DNA from: Citrobacter braakii | GTDB taxonomy: Bacteria; Pseudomonadota; Gammaproteobacteria; Enterobacterales; Enterobacteriaceae | Assembly (NCBI RefSeq): GCF_002075345.1 | Contig: NZ_NAEW01000024.1 | Coordinates: 1-41,438, forward strand | Length of the DNA: 41,438 bases | Reading direction: 5' to 3' | Part shown: one piece after another, positions 1 through 10,589 of the stretch | Numbering within the stretch: position 1 is the stretch's first letter | Layout: each line of letters starts with the position of its first letter | Notes under the pieces: generated by a model | Seen by the model: the letters and a program-made list of their open reading frames with translations, nothing else | What the model was told of the DNA's origin: nothing | The model's database searches: none | Made by a program: the position numbers and the translations under genes

Positions 1-1
1 C

Positions 2-126
2 ATATTACGCCATCCCGCTACAGAGTCAAGCGTTTATTTTCGCTTTTCTCCGCTGACCCGGCGGTTTGTAATCCGTTGTTCCGTGTCAGTGGAGGCGCAT
101 TATAGGGAGTTATTTCAGGCTGACAA
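2..126 (-). promoter_or_regulatory. Tandem rrn P1 and P2 promoters
   Basis: Read on the minus strand, P1 has -35 TTGTCA (121-126) and -10 TATAAT (99-104) with a 16-bp spacer, followed by the GCGCC discriminator typical of stringently controlled rRNA promoters. P2 follows with -35 TTGACT (24-29) and -10 TAATAT (2-7), also spaced by 16 bp. This matches the E. coli rrn arrangement, and the position next to clpB is that of rrnG. The A/T-rich tract at about 127-195 is where the UP element and Fis sites are expected. The 16S gene itself lies beyond base 1. Confidence 0.88.
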
Positions 127-194
127 GTTAAAAATACAAAAAACTTATCAAGCGACTACTTTTCAACCATTACATTGATTTTTGCTTTGTTTTT

Positions 195-224
195 AAACAA
201 AAACGAGCCCCACAGGGCTCGTTT
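195..224 (-). terminator. Rho-independent terminator of clpB
   Basis: A perfect 10-bp stem (201-210 with 215-224) closes a four-base loop. On the minus strand it is followed by a T-rich tract. It lies just after the clpB stop and separates clpB from the rrn P1 promoter on the same strand. Confidence 0.85.
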
Positions 225-240
225 ATTGTCGTTTTGTGAC

Positions 241-2814
241 TTACTGCACTGCCACAATGCGATCGTCATTCACTTCCAGCCGAATCGTTTTGCCAGGAAT
301 CAGCTCACCAGACAGAATTTGCTGCGCCAGCGGGTTTTCGATCTGTTGCTGGATAGCACGTTTGAGTGGACGTGCGCCATACACCGGATCGTAACCATTC
401 GCACTCAGCAGTTTAAGCGCCTCGTCAGAGATATGGATTTCATAGCCACGCTCTTCCAGACGTTTATACAGACGTTGCAGTTGGATCTGTGCAATAGAAG
501 CAATGTGCTGCTCACCCAACGGATGGAATACAACAACTTCATCTATACGATTGATGAATTCCGGGCGGAAATTATGGCTCACGACGCCCAGGACCATATC
601 CTTCATGTGGCCGTAGTCCAGCTCACCGAAGCGTTCCTGAATCAGATCGGACCCCAGGTTCGAGGTCATGATGACAACCGTATTACGGAAGTCGACCGTT
701 CTCCCCTGCCCGTCAGTCAGACGACCATCGTCAAGCACCTGCAACAGAATATTGAACACATCCGGGTGCGCTTTCTCCACTTCATCCAGCAGGATGACAG
801 AGTAAGGACGACGACGTACCGCTTCTGTCAGATATCCACCTTCCTCATAGCCGACATATCCCGGAGGCGCCCCGACCAGACGAGACACCGAGTGTTTCTC
901 CATAAACTCGGACATATCGATACGCACCATGGCATCATCACTGTCGAACATAAAGTTTGCCAGCGCTTTGCACAGTTCAGTTTTACCGACACCGGTTGGG
1001 CCGAGGAACAAGAACGAACCAATCGGGCGATTTGGATCGGACAAGCCAGCACGGCTACGACGGATGGCGTTAGAAACGGCTTCCACCGCTTCGTTCTGGC
1101 CAATCACGCGGCTGTGCAACTGCTGCTCCATACGCAACAGTTTTTCCCGTTCGCCTTCCAGCATGCGAGCAACCGGGATCCCGGTCCAGCGCGCCAGCAC
1201 TTCTGCAATTTCTGCATCCGTGACTTTATTACGCAGCAGACGCATGGTTTTGCCTTCAGACTGGGTGGCTGCTTCCAGCTGTTTTTCCAGTTCAGGAATT
1301 TTGCCGTACTGCAGTTCAGACATCCGCGCCAGGTCGCCGACACGACGCGCCTGTTCGATGGCGATTTTCGCCTGCTCCAGCTCAGCCTTGATAGTTTGCG
1401 TTCCCGAAAGGGATGCTTTTTCAGCTTTCCACTCTTCTTCTAATTCAGAATACTGGCGCTCTTTATCGTCCAGCTCTTCGTTGAGCATATCGAGACGTTT
1501 TTTACTCGCCTCATCAGACTCTTTCATTAATGCCTGCTGTTCCAGTTTGAGCTGGATAATACGGCGGTCGAGTCTGTCGAGTTCCTCCGGCTTGGAGTCA
1601 ATCTGCATACGAATGCTGGATGCCGCCTCATCGATAAGGTCGATAGCTTTGTCCGGCAACTGACGATCGGCAATATAGCGGTGAGACAGCGTAGCTGCCG
1701 CAACAATCGCCGGGTCAGTGATCTGCACATGGTGGTGCAGCTCATAACGTTCTTTCAGGCCACGCAGAATCGCGATGGTGTCTTCTACTGAAGGTTCGGC
1801 TACAAATACTTTCTGGAAACGACGTTCCAGTGCCGCATCTTTTTCGATGTACTGGCGATATTCATCAAGCGTTGTTGCGCCTACACAGTGCAGTTCCCCG
1901 CGTGCCAGCGCAGGTTTCAGCATGTTCCCGGCGTCCATTGCGCCATCGGCTTTACCCGCCCCAACCATGGTATGCAGCTCATCAATAAACAGGATGACAT
2001 TGCCTTCCTGTTTCGAGAGATCGTTCAGCACGCCTTTTAAGCGTTCTTCAAACTCACCACGATATTTGGCCCCAGCCACCAGCGCGCCCATATCCAGCGC
2101 CAGCACACGGCGACCTTTTAAGCCTTCCGGCACTTCACCATTGATAATTCGTTGGGCCAGCCCTTCAACGATGGCCGTTTTACCAACACCTGGTTCGCCG
2201 ATTAACACCGGGTTATTTTTAGTACGACGCTGCAGTACCTGAATGGTACGGCGAATTTCTTCATCACGCCCGATAACCGGATCGAGTTTGCCCTGCTCGG
2301 CACGTTCGGTCAGGTCGACGGTATATTTTTTCAAGGCCTGACGTTGGTCTTCAGCCCCCTGGTCATTCACGCTTTCACCTCCACGCATTTGTTCAATTGC
2401 CTGAGTGATATTCGCGGTCGTCGCACCTGCTGATTTTAGTAAATCGGTCAGCGTACCGCGTGACTCAAGCGCCGCCAGTACGAACAGTTCTGACGAAATA
2501 AAGTTGTCCCCACGTTTTTGCGCCAGCTTGTCGCAAAGATTCAGTACACGCACCAGATCCTGAGAAGGCTGCACATCACCGCCGGTACCTTCTACCTGCG
2601 GCAACCGGCTCAACGCCTGGTCAATGGCTGTACGTAACTGGCCAGCATTAATGCCAGCAGACGTTAATAAAGGACGTACCGATCCCCCTTCCTGATTCAG
2701 CAAGGCGCTCATTAGATGAAGTGGTTCGATGAATTGATTGTCGTGCCCCAATGCGAGTGACTGGGCATCGGCAAGAGCAAGCTGGAATTTATTAGTAAGA
2801 CGATCCAGACGCAT
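241..2814 (-). CDS. clpB: ClpB protein disaggregase (Hsp100 AAA+ ATPase)
   Basis: This is the 857-residue ATP-dependent disaggregase that threads aggregated proteins through a cytosolic hexamer, working with DnaK, DnaJ and GrpE. The N-terminal Clp repeat domain covers about residues 1-145. The first AAA+ module has Walker A GEPGVGKT near 206. A coiled-coil middle domain follows at about 410-520. The second AAA+ module has GPTGVGKT near 605 and the pore motif GYVG. The frame is open four codons further upstream, but those codons carry the ribosome binding site GGAGG, so the ATG at 2814 is the start and gives the E. coli length. Transcription is expected from the sigma-32 promoter just upstream. 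A second start lies inside the gene. Confidence 0.97.
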   Translation of the reverse strand: MRLDRLTNKFQLALADAQSLALGHDNQFIEPLHLMSALLNQEGGSVRPLLTSAGINAGQLRTAIDQALSRLPQVEGTGGDVQPSQDLVRVLNLCDKLAQKRGDNFISSELFVLAALESRGTLTDLLKSAGATTANITQAIEQMRGGESVNDQGAEDQRQALKKYTVDLTERAEQGKLDPVIGRDEEIRRTIQVLQRRTKNNPVLIGEPGVGKTAIVEGLAQRIINGEVPEGLKGRRVLALDMGALVAGAKYRGEFEERLKGVLNDLSKQEGNVILFIDELHTMVGAGKADGAMDAGNMLKPALARGELHCVGATTLDEYRQYIEKDAALERRFQKVFVAEPSVEDTIAILRGLKERYELHHHVQITDPAIVAAATLSHRYIADRQLPDKAIDLIDEAASSIRMQIDSKPEELDRLDRRIIQLKLEQQALMKESDEASKKRLDMLNEELDDKERQYSELEEEWKAEKASLSGTQTIKAELEQAKIAIEQARRVGDLARMSELQYGKIPELEKQLEAATQSEGKTMRLLRNKVTDAEIAEVLARWTGIPVARMLEGEREKLLRMEQQLHSRVIGQNEAVEAVSNAIRRSRAGLSDPNRPIGSFLFLGPTGVGKTELCKALANFMFDSDDAMVRIDMSEFMEKHSVSRLVGAPPGYVGYEEGGYLTEAVRRRPYSVILLDEVEKAHPDVFNILLQVLDDGRLTDGQGRTVDFRNTVVIMTSNLGSDLIQERFGELDYGHMKDMVLGVVSHNFRPEFINRIDEVVVFHPLGEQHIASIAQIQLQRLYKRLEERGYEIHISDEALKLLSANGYDPVYGARPLKRAIQQQIENPLAQQILSGELIPGKTIRLEVNDDRIVAVQ
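2368..2382 (-). promoter_or_regulatory. Internal ribosome binding site and GTG start for short ClpB
   Basis: Codon 149 is GTG (2368-2370), preceded by GGAGGTG at suitable spacing. In E. coli this internal site makes the shorter ClpB lacking the N-terminal domain. The conservation of both elements suggests the same dual product here. Confidence 0.7.
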
Positions 2815-2853
2815 AACTCCTCCCATAACAGGTCAAAATTGCTACTGGAGATT

Positions 2854-2881
2854 AAATGAGGTCATCCCTCAATTATTCAAG
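2854..2881 (-). promoter_or_regulatory. Sigma-32 promoter of clpB
   Basis: On the minus strand the -35 is CTTGAA (2876-2881) and the -10 is CCTCATTT (2854-2861), with a 14-bp spacer. This fits the heat-shock consensus and lies about 40 bases upstream of the clpB start. Confidence 0.85.
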
Positions 2882-2943
2882 GTGAATGACCTGAATTATG
2901 TGAAAAGAAAATTACACGTACCGGATCGTCTTGATTCTTTAGG

Positions 2944-3675
2944 TTATATCAGCCAAATAAAACTTGCCATACGACCCGTGGTATTGTCGCGACGATAAGA
3001 GAAGAACGTCTCACTTTCGCTGAAGGTGCAACGGTCGCCACCGTAGATGTTCTCTACTCCGATATTTGCCAGACACTGACGCGCAAGCTGGTAAATATTC
3101 GCCAGATATTTATCACCATGCGGTACAAATGCGAGGTCCGCTTGCGGATCTTTCGCCATGAACGCTGCGCGAACTTCTGCTCCCACTTCAAACGCGTTCG
3201 GGCCAATCGCCGGGCCTAGCCAGGCAATAATGTTTTCAGGTTTGTCGGCAAAACACGCCACCGTCTCTTCCAGCACGCCTGCGCATAATCCGCGCCAACC
3301 CGCATGTGCCGCCGCGACTTCCGTTCCAGCGCGATTGCAAAACAGCACCGGCAGACAGTCGGCCGTCATCACTGCACACACGGTGCCCGGCGTGTTGCTG
3401 TAAGAAGCATCCGCACGTTTGGAGGCGTAAGGCTCGCCGGTCAGTTTCAGGACATCCTTACCGTGGACCTGCTCCAGCCAGACTGGCTTTGACGGCAGAT
3501 TGCCCGCAGCAAACAGCCGCTTGCGGTTCTCTTCAACATGCTCCGGGTTGTCGCCGCAATGGGCGCCCAGATTCAGCGAATCATAAGGCGGCAAGCTAAC
3601 ACCGCCAATACGGGTAGAACTACACGCCACAACACCTTGCGGTATCGGCCACTGCGGGACAATTAGCTTACTCAT
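2944..3675 (-). CDS. pgeF: Peptidoglycan editing factor PgeF (YfiH)
   Basis: The 243-residue protein belongs to the YfiH/DUF152 family with the polyphenol-oxidase (laccase-domain) fold. In E. coli it corrects peptidoglycan precursors in which L-serine has replaced L-alanine. The likely metal ligands His71, Cys107 and His124 are all present, in VHGKDV, TADCLPV and AAHAGWRG contexts. The ATG overlaps the rluD stop by four bases (3672-3675, ATGA), so translation is probably coupled to rluD. It precedes clpB on the same strand, but clpB has its own heat-shock promoter. Confidence 0.93.
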   Translation of the reverse strand: MSKLIVPQWPIPQGVVACSSTRIGGVSLPPYDSLNLGAHCGDNPEHVEENRKRLFAAGNLPSKPVWLEQVHGKDVLKLTGEPYASKRADASYSNTPGTVCAVMTADCLPVLFCNRAGTEVAAAHAGWRGLCAGVLEETVACFADKPENIIAWLGPAIGPNAFEVGAEVRAAFMAKDPQADLAFVPHGDKYLANIYQLARQCLANIGVENIYGGDRCTFSESETFFSYRRDNTTGRMASFIWLI

Positions 3676-4652
3676 AGCCAGGCAATATCATCCTTATGTT
3701 CTTCGAAATCAGCGCGCATCACTTCAATCAATTGCACCATATCTTGTGGAATCGGTGCGTGCCATTCCATTTCGATACCTGAAATTGGGTGATATAAACG
3801 CAGCATAGTCGCGTGCAGCGCCTGACGATCGAACTTACGCAGAACGGAGATAAATTCGTCAGAAGCGCCTTTCGGTGGACGCGGACGACCGCCGTAGACC
3901 TGATCGCCCACCAGCGGATGGGTGATATGCGCCATGTGCACGCGGATCTGGTGCGTACGTCCGGTTTCCAGACGCAGCCGCAGACGCGTGTGCACACGGA
4001 AGTGTTCCATAATGCGATAGTGCGTCACCGCCGGTTTCCCCATCGGGTGTACCGCCATGTGCGTACGCTTGGTCGGGTGGCGGCTAATCGGTTCCTCAAC
4101 GGTTCCGCCTGCCGTCATATGACCAATCGCCACGGCTTCGTACTCACGGGTAATTTCACGCAGCTGCAGCGACTCCACCAGACGCGTTTGCGCCGGAACG
4201 GTTTTTGCCACCACCATTAATCCGGTCGTGTCTTTATCCAGACGGTGCACGATACCAGCACGTGGAACATCCGCGATTGGCGGGTAGTAATGCAGTAATG
4301 CATTCAATACCGTGCCATCAGGATTACCGGCCCCCGGATGCACTACGAGGTCACGGGGTTTGTTGATGACAAGAATATCGTCATCTTCATAAACGATATC
4401 CAGTGGGATATCCTGAGGTTCAAAACGAACCTCTTCATCAATTTCTGCAGTGATGGAGACGCGCTCTCCACCCAACACTTTTTCTTTCGGTTTATCGCAA
4501 AGATTGCCATTTACCAGTACGCGCTGGTCAAGGATCCATTCTTTTATGCGCGATCGCGAATAATCAGGGAACAATTCGGCCAAAGCCTGATCTAAGCGTT
4601 GACCGAGCTGATTTTCGGAGACTGTTGCGGTGAGTTCTACTCGTTGTGCCAT
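3672..4652 (-). CDS. rluD: 23S rRNA pseudouridine synthase RluD
   Basis: At 326 residues this matches E. coli RluD, which makes pseudouridines 1911, 1915 and 1917 in helix 69 of 23S rRNA. An N-terminal S4-like RNA-binding domain (about residues 18-75) precedes the RluA-type catalytic domain. The catalytic aspartate is Asp139 in the motif HRLDKDTTG. It is the first gene of a rluD-pgeF unit and diverges from bamD, with 131 bases between the two starts. Confidence 0.96.
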   Translation of the reverse strand: MAQRVELTATVSENQLGQRLDQALAELFPDYSRSRIKEWILDQRVLVNGNLCDKPKEKVLGGERVSITAEIDEEVRFEPQDIPLDIVYEDDDILVINKPRDLVVHPGAGNPDGTVLNALLHYYPPIADVPRAGIVHRLDKDTTGLMVVAKTVPAQTRLVESLQLREITREYEAVAIGHMTAGGTVEEPISRHPTKRTHMAVHPMGKPAVTHYRIMEHFRVHTRLRLRLETGRTHQIRVHMAHITHPLVGDQVYGGRPRPPKGASDEFISVLRKFDRQALHATMLRLYHPISGIEMEWHAPIPQDMVQLIEVMRADFEEHKDDIAWL

Positions 4653-4783
4653 AAACTGCTTCTTCGTTTAACGTTGGGTTTTACGGCTTTGCCGTTTAAT
4701 ATAGTGTGCTATTGTAGCTGGTCTTAACCGGGAGCAGGAACAGAGAATCTCCCGTAAAACATTTTGAGGAAAGTCAAAACGTC
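4653..4783. promoter_or_regulatory. Divergent rluD/bamD intergenic region
   Basis: This 131-base region separates two divergent starts and must hold promoters in both directions. Candidate -10 hexamers are TATTGT on the plus strand and TATATT on the minus strand, around 4700-4715, but no well-spaced -35 stands out. GAGGA at 4766-4770 is the probable ribosome binding site for bamD, although its spacing is long. Confidence 0.4.
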
Positions 4784-5521
4784 ATGACGCGCATGAAATA
4801 TCTGGTGGCAGCAGCCACGTTGAGCCTGTTTTTGGCGGGTTGCTCTGGTTCAAAGGAAGAGGTGCCCGATAATCCGCCAAATGAAATCTACGCGACTGCT
4901 CAGCAAAAGCTGCAGGACGGTAACTGGAAACAGGCAATAACGCAATTAGAAGCGTTGGATAACCGTTATCCATTTGGACCGTATTCTCAGCAGGTGCAAT
5001 TAGATCTCATCTACGCCTACTACAAAAACGCCGATCTGCCACTTGCTCAGGCTGCCATCGATCGTTTTATTCGTCTTAACCCGACACACCCTAACATTGA
5101 TTATGTCATGTATATGCGTGGCCTGACCAATATGGCGTTGGATGATAGCGCACTGCAAGGATTCTTTGGTGTTGATCGCAGCGATCGCGATCCGCAACAT
5201 GCCCGAGCTGCGTTTAATGACTTTTCCAAACTGGTACGTGGCTATCCGAACAGCCAGTACACCACTGACGCCACCAAACGTCTGGTATTCCTGAAAGACC
5301 GTCTGGCGAAGTATGAATATTCCGTTGTGGAATACTACACTGCCCGCGGTGCATGGGTTGCCGTGGTAAACCGTGTAGAAGGCATGCTGCGCGACTTCCC
5401 GGATACTCAGGCAACACGCAATGCCCTGCCGTTGATGGAAAATGCTTATCGCCAGATGCAGATGAATGCGCAGGCAGAAAAAGTAGCGAAAATCATTGCC
5501 GCCAACAGCAGCAATACCTGA
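4784..5521 (+). CDS. bamD: BAM complex lipoprotein BamD
   Basis: BamD is the essential lipoprotein of the beta-barrel assembly machinery that helps BamA insert outer-membrane proteins. The 245-residue precursor has a lipobox LAGC with the lipidated cysteine at residue 20. The rest is built of TPR repeats (about residues 30-240), visible as alternating helical segments. Length and sequence match E. coli YfiO closely. BamE of the same complex is encoded at 22386 in this window. A strong terminator follows directly. Confidence 0.96.
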   Translation: MTRMKYLVAAATLSLFLAGCSGSKEEVPDNPPNEIYATAQQKLQDGNWKQAITQLEALDNRYPFGPYSQQVQLDLIYAYYKNADLPLAQAAIDRFIRLNPTHPNIDYVMYMRGLTNMALDDSALQGFFGVDRSDRDPQHARAAFNDFSKLVRGYPNSQYTTDATKRLVFLKDRLAKYEYSVVEYYTARGAWVAVVNRVEGMLRDFPDTQATRNALPLMENAYRQMQMNAQAEKVAKIIAANSSNT

Positions 5522-5536
5522 TTTATCTCAGAATGC

Positions 5537-5566
5537 AAACGGCAGCCCAAAGGCTGCCGTTTTTTT
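5537..5566 (+). terminator. Terminator of bamD
   Basis: An 11-bp stem (5537-5547 with 5552-5562) has a CAAA loop and ends in a run of seven T (5560-5566). It lies 16 bases after the bamD stop. Confidence 0.92.
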
Positions 5567-5648
5567 ATCCGTAAACACCACAACTGAAGCGGTTTAGCCG
5601 CAACGCATCTCATCAAATATGGCCTGCTTTCAGGTATTCCTCAAGTAA

Positions 5649-6128
<480 letters not shown>

Positions 6129-6151
6129 TCCCTTACATTGAGTGTATCGCC

Positions 6152-6175
6152 AACGCGCCTCCGGGCGCGTTTTTT
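6152..6175 (+). terminator. Terminator of raiA
   Basis: An 8-bp G/C-rich stem (6152-6159 with 6164-6171) closes a four-base loop and runs into six T (6170-6175). It lies between raiA and the pheL promoter. Confidence 0.88.
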
Positions 6176-6176
6176 G

Positions 6177-6206
6177 TTGACAGGGTGAAAACAGTACGGG
6201 TACTTT
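6177..6206 (+). promoter_or_regulatory. pheL-pheA promoter
   Basis: The -35 is TTGACA (6177-6182) and the probable -10 is TACTTT (6201-6206), spaced by 18 bp. This corresponds to the E. coli pheA promoter, directly before the leader peptide. Confidence 0.7.
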
Positions 6207-6231
6207 ACTGACGTAGCCAAAGGAAAATTAC

Positions 6232-6279
6232 ATGAAACTTGTCCCGTTCTTCTTCGCATTCTTTTTTACCTTCCCCTGA
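6232..6279 (+). CDS. pheL: pheA operon leader peptide
   Basis: This 15-codon ORF encodes MKLVPFFFAFFFTFP, in which seven of 15 residues are phenylalanine. Ribosome stalling at the Phe codons when charged Phe-tRNA is scarce is what drives read-through of the attenuator downstream. Only residues 3 and 4 differ from the E. coli leader peptide as I recall it. It has an AGGA ribosome binding site. Confidence 0.95.
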   Translation: MKLVPFFFAFFFTFP

Positions 6280-6354
6280 ATGGGAGGCGTTTCGTCGTGT
6301 GATAAAGAATGCGAAGACGAACAATAAGGCCTCCCACAACGGGGGGCCTTTTTT
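6255..6354 (+). promoter_or_regulatory. Phenylalanine attenuator of pheA
   Basis: Three alternative pairings can be traced. The protector hairpin joins 6255-6264 inside pheL with 6304-6313. The antiterminator can join GGGAGGC (6282-6288) with GCCTCCC (6329-6335). The terminator joins 6326-6335 with 6341-6350 and ends in six T (6349-6354). This is the classical transcription attenuation layout, with stalling in pheL freeing the antiterminator. Confidence 0.92.
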
Positions 6355-6378
6355 ATTGATAACAAGAAAGGCAACACT

Positions 6379-7539
6379 ATGACATCGGAAAACCCATTGC
6401 TGGCGCTGCGCGATAAGATCAGCACGCTGGATGAAAAATTACTGGCCCTGCTGGCTGAGCGACGTGGACTGGCCGTAGAAGTTGGCAAAGCTAAGCTGCT
6501 TTCACATCGTCCAGTTCGTGATATCGACCGTGAGCGCGATCTGTTGGACCGACTGATTCAGCTTGGCAAAGCACATCATCTTGATGCTCACTACATCACT
6601 CGCCTGTTCCAGCTCATAATCGAAGACTCCGTCCTGACTCAGCAGGCACTGCTCCAGCAGCATCTGAACAAAATTAACCCACACTCAGCACGCGTTGCTT
6701 TCCTTGGGCCAAAAGGGTCATATTCTCATCTTGCCGCACGTCAGTATGCTGCCCGCCATTTTGAACAATTTATAGAAAGCGGCTGCGCGAAATTTGCCGA
6801 TATCTTTAATCAGGTCGAAACCGGACAAGCTGACTACGCAGTGGTTCCGATTGAAAACACCAGTTCCGGTGGGATTAACGACGTTTACGACCTGCTACAG
6901 CACACCAGCCTGTCTATCGTTGGCGAGATGACTATCACGATTGACCACTGCCTACTGGTGTCCGGCACGACAGATCTCGAGACCATTGAAACGGTATATA
7001 GCCATCCGCAGCCATTCCAGCAGTGCAGCAAATTCCTGAGTCGTTACCCGCACTGGAAGATTGAGTACACCGAAAGCACCTCGGCGGCGATGGAAAAAGT
7101 TGCGCAGGCTAACTCACCGCGCGTGGCGGCTCTGGGGAGCGAAGCCGGAGGCGTACTATACGGTTTGCAGGTTCTCGAGCATATCGAAGCTAATCAGACG
7201 CAAAACATCACCCGCTTCGTGGTACTGGCGCGCAAGGCAATCAATGTTTCCGATCAGGTGCCAGCAAAAACCACGTTGCTGATGGCGACAGGACAACAAG
7301 CCGGTGCGCTGGTAGAAGCTCTGCTGGTACTGCGCAACCATAATCTGATTATGACTAAACTGGAGTCACGCCCGATTCACGGCAATCCGTGGGAAGAAAT
7401 GTTTTATCTTGATATCCAGGCCAACCTGGAATCACCTCAGATGCAAAAAGCATTGAAGGAGTTAGGTGAGATTACGCGCTCGATGAAAGTACTTGGCTGC
7501 TATCCAAGTGAGAATGTGGTGCCGGTCAATCCAGGCTAA
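6379..7539 (+). CDS. pheA: Bifunctional chorismate mutase/prephenate dehydratase
   Basis: PheA converts chorismate to prephenate and then to phenylpyruvate, the committed route to phenylalanine. The 386-residue protein has an AroQ-type mutase domain (about 1-100) with Arg11, Arg28, Lys39 and Asp48 in place. The dehydratase domain spans about 105-285, with the NTSSGG region. A C-terminal ACT domain follows, in which GALV (309-312) and ESRP (329-332) form the phenylalanine feedback site. Expression is controlled by the pheL attenuator. It converges on tyrA across a short palindromic element. Confidence 0.97.
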   Translation: MTSENPLLALRDKISTLDEKLLALLAERRGLAVEVGKAKLLSHRPVRDIDRERDLLDRLIQLGKAHHLDAHYITRLFQLIIEDSVLTQQALLQQHLNKINPHSARVAFLGPKGSYSHLAARQYAARHFEQFIESGCAKFADIFNQVETGQADYAVVPIENTSSGGINDVYDLLQHTSLSIVGEMTITIDHCLLVSGTTDLETIETVYSHPQPFQQCSKFLSRYPHWKIEYTESTSAAMEKVAQANSPRVAALGSEAGGVLYGLQVLEHIEANQTQNITRFVVLARKAINVSDQVPAKTTLLMATGQQAGALVEALLVLRNHNLIMTKLESRPIHGNPWEEMFYLDIQANLESPQMQKALKELGEITRSMKVLGCYPSENVVPVNPG

Positions 7540-7547
7540 CGTTTGAC

Positions 7548-7579
7548 AATGCCGGATGGCGCTACGCTTATCCGGCATT
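7548..7579. repeat. REP-like palindrome between pheA and tyrA
   Basis: GCCGGAT and its complement form a 10-bp stem (7548-7557 with 7570-7579) of the REP/BIME type common in enterobacterial intergenic DNA. It lies 8 bases after pheA, between converging genes. It may stabilise 3' ends or help end transcription, though a T run is only weakly present. Confidence 0.75.
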
Positions 7580-7638
7580 CTTTAGCCGATCCTTGTATGA
7601 CTGATACAACGCATCAGCGTTGCCATCAAGCATCGTAT

Positions 7639-8760
7639 TTATTGGCGACTATCGTTAGCCTGGCGCAACAAAGTACGGCTTTCGTTCTGGAAGCGTTTCG
7701 CATAATCACCAAACCAGTGCTCCACCTTACGGAAGCTGTCGATGAACGCTTGCTTATCGCCCTGCTCCAGTAAACCGATCGCCTCACCAAAACGTTGGTA
7801 GTAGCGTTTGATCAGCGCAAGGTTACTCTCAGACGACATAATGATATCGGCATAGAGCTGAGGATCCTGGGCAAACAGACGTCCGACCATCGCCAGTTCA
7901 AGGCGATAAATCGGCGAAGAGAGTGCCAGTAACTGCTCCAGTTGAACATTCTCTTCCGCTAAATGCAGACCGTAAGCAAAGGTCGCAAAGTGACGCAATG
8001 CCTGAATAAATGCCATGTTCTGGTCGTGTTCAACAGCACTGATCCGATGCAGTCGCGCACCCCACACCTGAATCTGTTCCAGAAACCACTGATAAGCTTC
8101 CGGCTGACGTCCGTCACACCAGACGACAACCTGCTTTGCCAGACTGCCGCTGTCCGGGCCAAACATGGGGTGTAATCCCACCACCGGGCCGTCGTGCGCC
8201 GCCAGCATCGCCTGCAAAGGACCATTTTTCACCGAAGCCAGATCCACCAGGATGCAGTCGGACGGCAGACGCGGTAATTTGGCGATCACCTGCTCAGTGA
8301 CGTGGATCGGCACACTGACGATCACCATGCCAGCATCAGAGACGATCTCCGGCGCACGATCCCAATCCTGCTGTTCCAGGATCCGTACCTGATAACCTGA
8401 CAGGGTGAGCATTTTTTCGAACAGACGTCCCATCTGACCGCCGCCGCCAACAATCACCACCGGTCGCAGAGAAGGACAAAGCGTTTTAAATCCTTTGTCG
8501 TTCTCACTGGAGTAAGACTCGCGCATAACCCGGCGCAGCACATCTTCAATCAGGTCCGGCGGCACGCCAAGGGCTTCCGCTTCCGCCCGGCGGGAGGCCA
8601 GCATAGAGGCTTCCCGTTCCGGCACGTAGATAGGCAGCCCAAAGCGGCTTTTTACTTCACCGACTTCGGCCACCAGCTCCAGGCGACGTGCCAGTAAACC
8701 CAGCAGCGCCTTGTCGACTTCATCAATTTGATCGCGTAATGCGGTCAATTCAGCAACCAT
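7639..8760 (-). CDS. tyrA: Bifunctional chorismate mutase/prephenate dehydrogenase
   Basis: TyrA makes prephenate and oxidises it with NAD+ to 4-hydroxyphenylpyruvate, the tyrosine precursor. The 373-residue protein has an AroQ mutase domain (about 1-90), a nucleotide-binding motif VGGGGQMG near residue 100, and an all-helical C-terminal half. A TTG two codons upstream is in frame, but the ATG at 8760 sits behind an AGAGG ribosome binding site and gives the E. coli length. It follows aroF by 10 bases on the same strand, so the two form an aroF-tyrA operon under TyrR. Confidence 0.97.
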   Translation of the reverse strand: MVAELTALRDQIDEVDKALLGLLARRLELVAEVGEVKSRFGLPIYVPEREASMLASRRAEAEALGVPPDLIEDVLRRVMRESYSSENDKGFKTLCPSLRPVVIVGGGGQMGRLFEKMLTLSGYQVRILEQQDWDRAPEIVSDAGMVIVSVPIHVTEQVIAKLPRLPSDCILVDLASVKNGPLQAMLAAHDGPVVGLHPMFGPDSGSLAKQVVVWCDGRQPEAYQWFLEQIQVWGARLHRISAVEHDQNMAFIQALRHFATFAYGLHLAEENVQLEQLLALSSPIYRLELAMVGRLFAQDPQLYADIIMSSESNLALIKRYYQRFGEAIGLLEQGDKQAFIDSFRKVEHWFGDYAKRFQNESRTLLRQANDSRQ

Positions 8761-8770
8761 AACCAACCTC

Positions 8771-9841
8771 TTATGCTACACGCGCCGACAGCTGGCCGTT
8801 TAAATCCTGGCTAATTTCACGCAGTAGCGCATCCGTCATTTCCCAGCTAATGCAGGCATCAGTTACAGACACGCCGTATTTCATTTCGCTACGCGGCTGT
8901 TCAGAAGACTGGTTGCCTTCGTGAATATTACTTTCAATCATCAAGCCAATGATCGAGCGATTGCCATCTTTGATTTGTGCAATCACGGATTCAGCCACGG
9001 CAGGCTGGCGGCGGTAATCTTTATTGGAGTTACCATGACTGCAATCTACCATCAGAGAAGGTCGTAGTCCCGCCTGCTCCATCTCTTTTTCGCACTGGAC
9101 GACATCTGCCGGGCTGTAGTTCGGCGCTTTACCACCGCGCAGGATCACGTGACCGTCCGGGTTACCCTGAGTTTGCAGCAGTGCAACCTGTCCGGCCTGG
9201 TTAATACCAACAAAGCGGTGCGACTGTGCCGCCGCGCGCATCGCGTTAATGGCGGTCGCCAGGCTACCGTCAGTACCGTTCTTAAAGCCGACCGGCATCG
9301 AAAGACCGGAAGCCATTTCGCGGTGAGTCTGCGATTCCGTGGTACGCGCACCGATTGCAGACCAGCTAAACAGATCGCCCAGGTATTGCGGGCTATTGGG
9401 ATCCAGCGCTTCAGTTGCCAGCGGAAGTCCCATATTCACCAGTTCAAGCAGCAGCTGACGCGCAATTTTCAGGCCGGCTTCAACATCAAAAGAGCCATCC
9501 ATATGAGGATCGTTAATTAACCCTTTCCAGCCGACGGTGGTACGGGGTTTTTCAAAATAGACGCGCATCACCAGGTAGAGGCTATCGCTGACCTCTGCGG
9601 CAAGGGCTTTAAACCGACGAGCGTACTCAATAGCCATTTCAGGATCGTGAATGGAACACGGGCCACATACCACCAGCAGGCGCGGATCGCGACCAGAGAT
9701 AATATCTGAAATGGTTTTGCGTGACTGGGAGATTTGCGCTTCTTGCGCCTGGCTCAGCGGGAATTCAGCTTTCAGCTGCTCCGGAGTCATCAGAACCTGT
9801 TCGTCGGTAATATGTACGTTGTTCAGCGCGTCTTTTTGCAT
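8771..9841 (-). CDS. aroF: DAHP synthase, tyrosine-sensitive
   Basis: AroF condenses phosphoenolpyruvate with erythrose 4-phosphate, the first step of the shikimate pathway. It is 356 residues, matching E. coli AroF rather than AroG or AroH along its length. Visible signatures include the CGPCSIHDP motif near residue 60 and [10 protein letters not shown] in the barrel. It is the first gene of the aroF-tyrA operon. TyrR boxes upstream point to repression by tyrosine, and tyrosine feedback inhibition is expected from the family. Confidence 0.96.
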   Translation of the reverse strand: MQKDALNNVHITDEQVLMTPEQLKAEFPLSQAQEAQISQSRKTISDIISGRDPRLLVVCGPCSIHDPEMAIEYARRFKALAAEVSDSLYLVMRVYFEKPRTTVGWKGLINDPHMDGSFDVEAGLKIARQLLLELVNMGLPLATEALDPNSPQYLGDLFSWSAIGARTTESQTHREMASGLSMPVGFKNGTDGSLATAINAMRAAAQSHRFVGINQAGQVALLQTQGNPDGHVILRGGKAPNYSPADVVQCEKEMEQAGLRPSLMVDCSHGNSNKDYRRQPAVAESVIAQIKDGNRSIIGLMIESNIHEGNQSSEQPRSEMKYGVSVTDACISWEMTDALLREISQDLNGQLSARVA

Positions 9842-9905
9842 GATGGTGATCCTGTTTAGCTCGTTTGCGATAGTTGATCCTCAGCGAGGAGGTGATAACG
9901 ATAAC

Positions 9906-10005
9906 ACAATAGGTAAAGATTTCAATCCACAAACCGTAAATTTTAATTTACAGCATGCAATTTAATGACAAAACACGCCCTCCATTATGTACATTAAAAT
10001 TTACA
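9906..10005 (-). promoter_or_regulatory. aroF operator region with three TyrR boxes
   Basis: Two strong matches to the TyrR consensus (TGTAAA, six bases, TTTACA) lie at 9935-9952 and 9988-10005, each 11 of 12. A weak match (8 of 12) lies at 9912-9929, 23 bp from its neighbour centre to centre. A tentative -10 TATTGT (minus strand, 9906-9911) sits beside the weak box. This resembles the E. coli aroF operator, where tyrosine-bound TyrR represses. The boxes also lie upstream of divergent yfiL. Confidence 0.8.
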
Positions 10006-10056
10006 CCTCCCGATATTGAGATCCACTATGCTTAAAAAAACGAGGGAGTACAGGCA

Positions 10057-10431
10057 ATGAAGCAACTCATCAGCACCCTATTTCTATTACTTCTTAGCGG
10101 ATGTCAGATAGATCCTTATACCCACGCCCCCACATGGACGGGAACCGCCTGGTACGACGCCGGAATACAAGATGCCATTTCGGGGTATGCCGTTAAAGAT
10201 AATGAAACTCTTGCCGACAACTACAATGACCCCGAAGTCGATCGTACGGAATATCTTAAGGGTTATGCCGAGGGACAACGTAAAATCTGCCAGCCGGATT
10301 TTGTTTACGCCAGAGGTTTGACCGGGAAAACCTTTCCCCCAAGTTGTGATACGGTCGAAAATATTGACCAGTTACACAGTGCCTGGCAAAAAGGAGCAAA
10401 TGAAGGTGCTGCCTCAATAAGATTAAATTAA
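10057..10431 (+). CDS. yfiL: YfiL, DUF2799 lipoprotein
   Basis: The 124-residue precursor carries a lipobox LSGC with lipidated Cys16, so it should be a lipoprotein. The mature part has the DUF2799-type pattern of YLKGYAEGQ and GANEGA helices and two cysteines. E. coli has a closely similar gene at the same place, before yfiR-dgcN-yfiB. Its function is not established. It is separated from yfiR by 158 bases, so it may be transcribed on its own. A GAGGGAG tract is the probable ribosome binding site. Confidence 0.85.
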   Translation: MKQLISTLFLLLLSGCQIDPYTHAPTWTGTAWYDAGIQDAISGYAVKDNETLADNYNDPEVDRTEYLKGYAEGQRKICQPDFVYARGLTGKTFPPSCDTVENIDQLHSAWQKGANEGAASIRLN

Positions 10432-10589
10432 ACAATAGCTTATATTTTATAAATCACTAAGACTTAACTTAAATTACTAATAGCTTTCAACCTGGCATAA
10501 TGACGGCTTAGGAAAATAATGTTATTTTGTCCTAAATAATCTTGAATGTATTTCGACGTTTTACGGCAAACGCTGGTAGGTAACTATTC

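Noticed and set aside
1-126. 16S rRNA gene within the window
   Set aside because: Only the promoters are present; transcription runs off the left edge before the 16S start.
175-1443. 422-codon plus-strand frame antisense to the clpB 3' half
   Set aside because: It lies wholly opposite well-conserved clpB coding sequence, has no recognisable family or ribosome binding site, and is an expected shadow of a long G/C-rich gene.
10000-10032. yfiL promoter from TTTACA and TATGCT
   Set aside because: The spacer would be 21 bp, too long; the TTTACA is part of a TyrR box.
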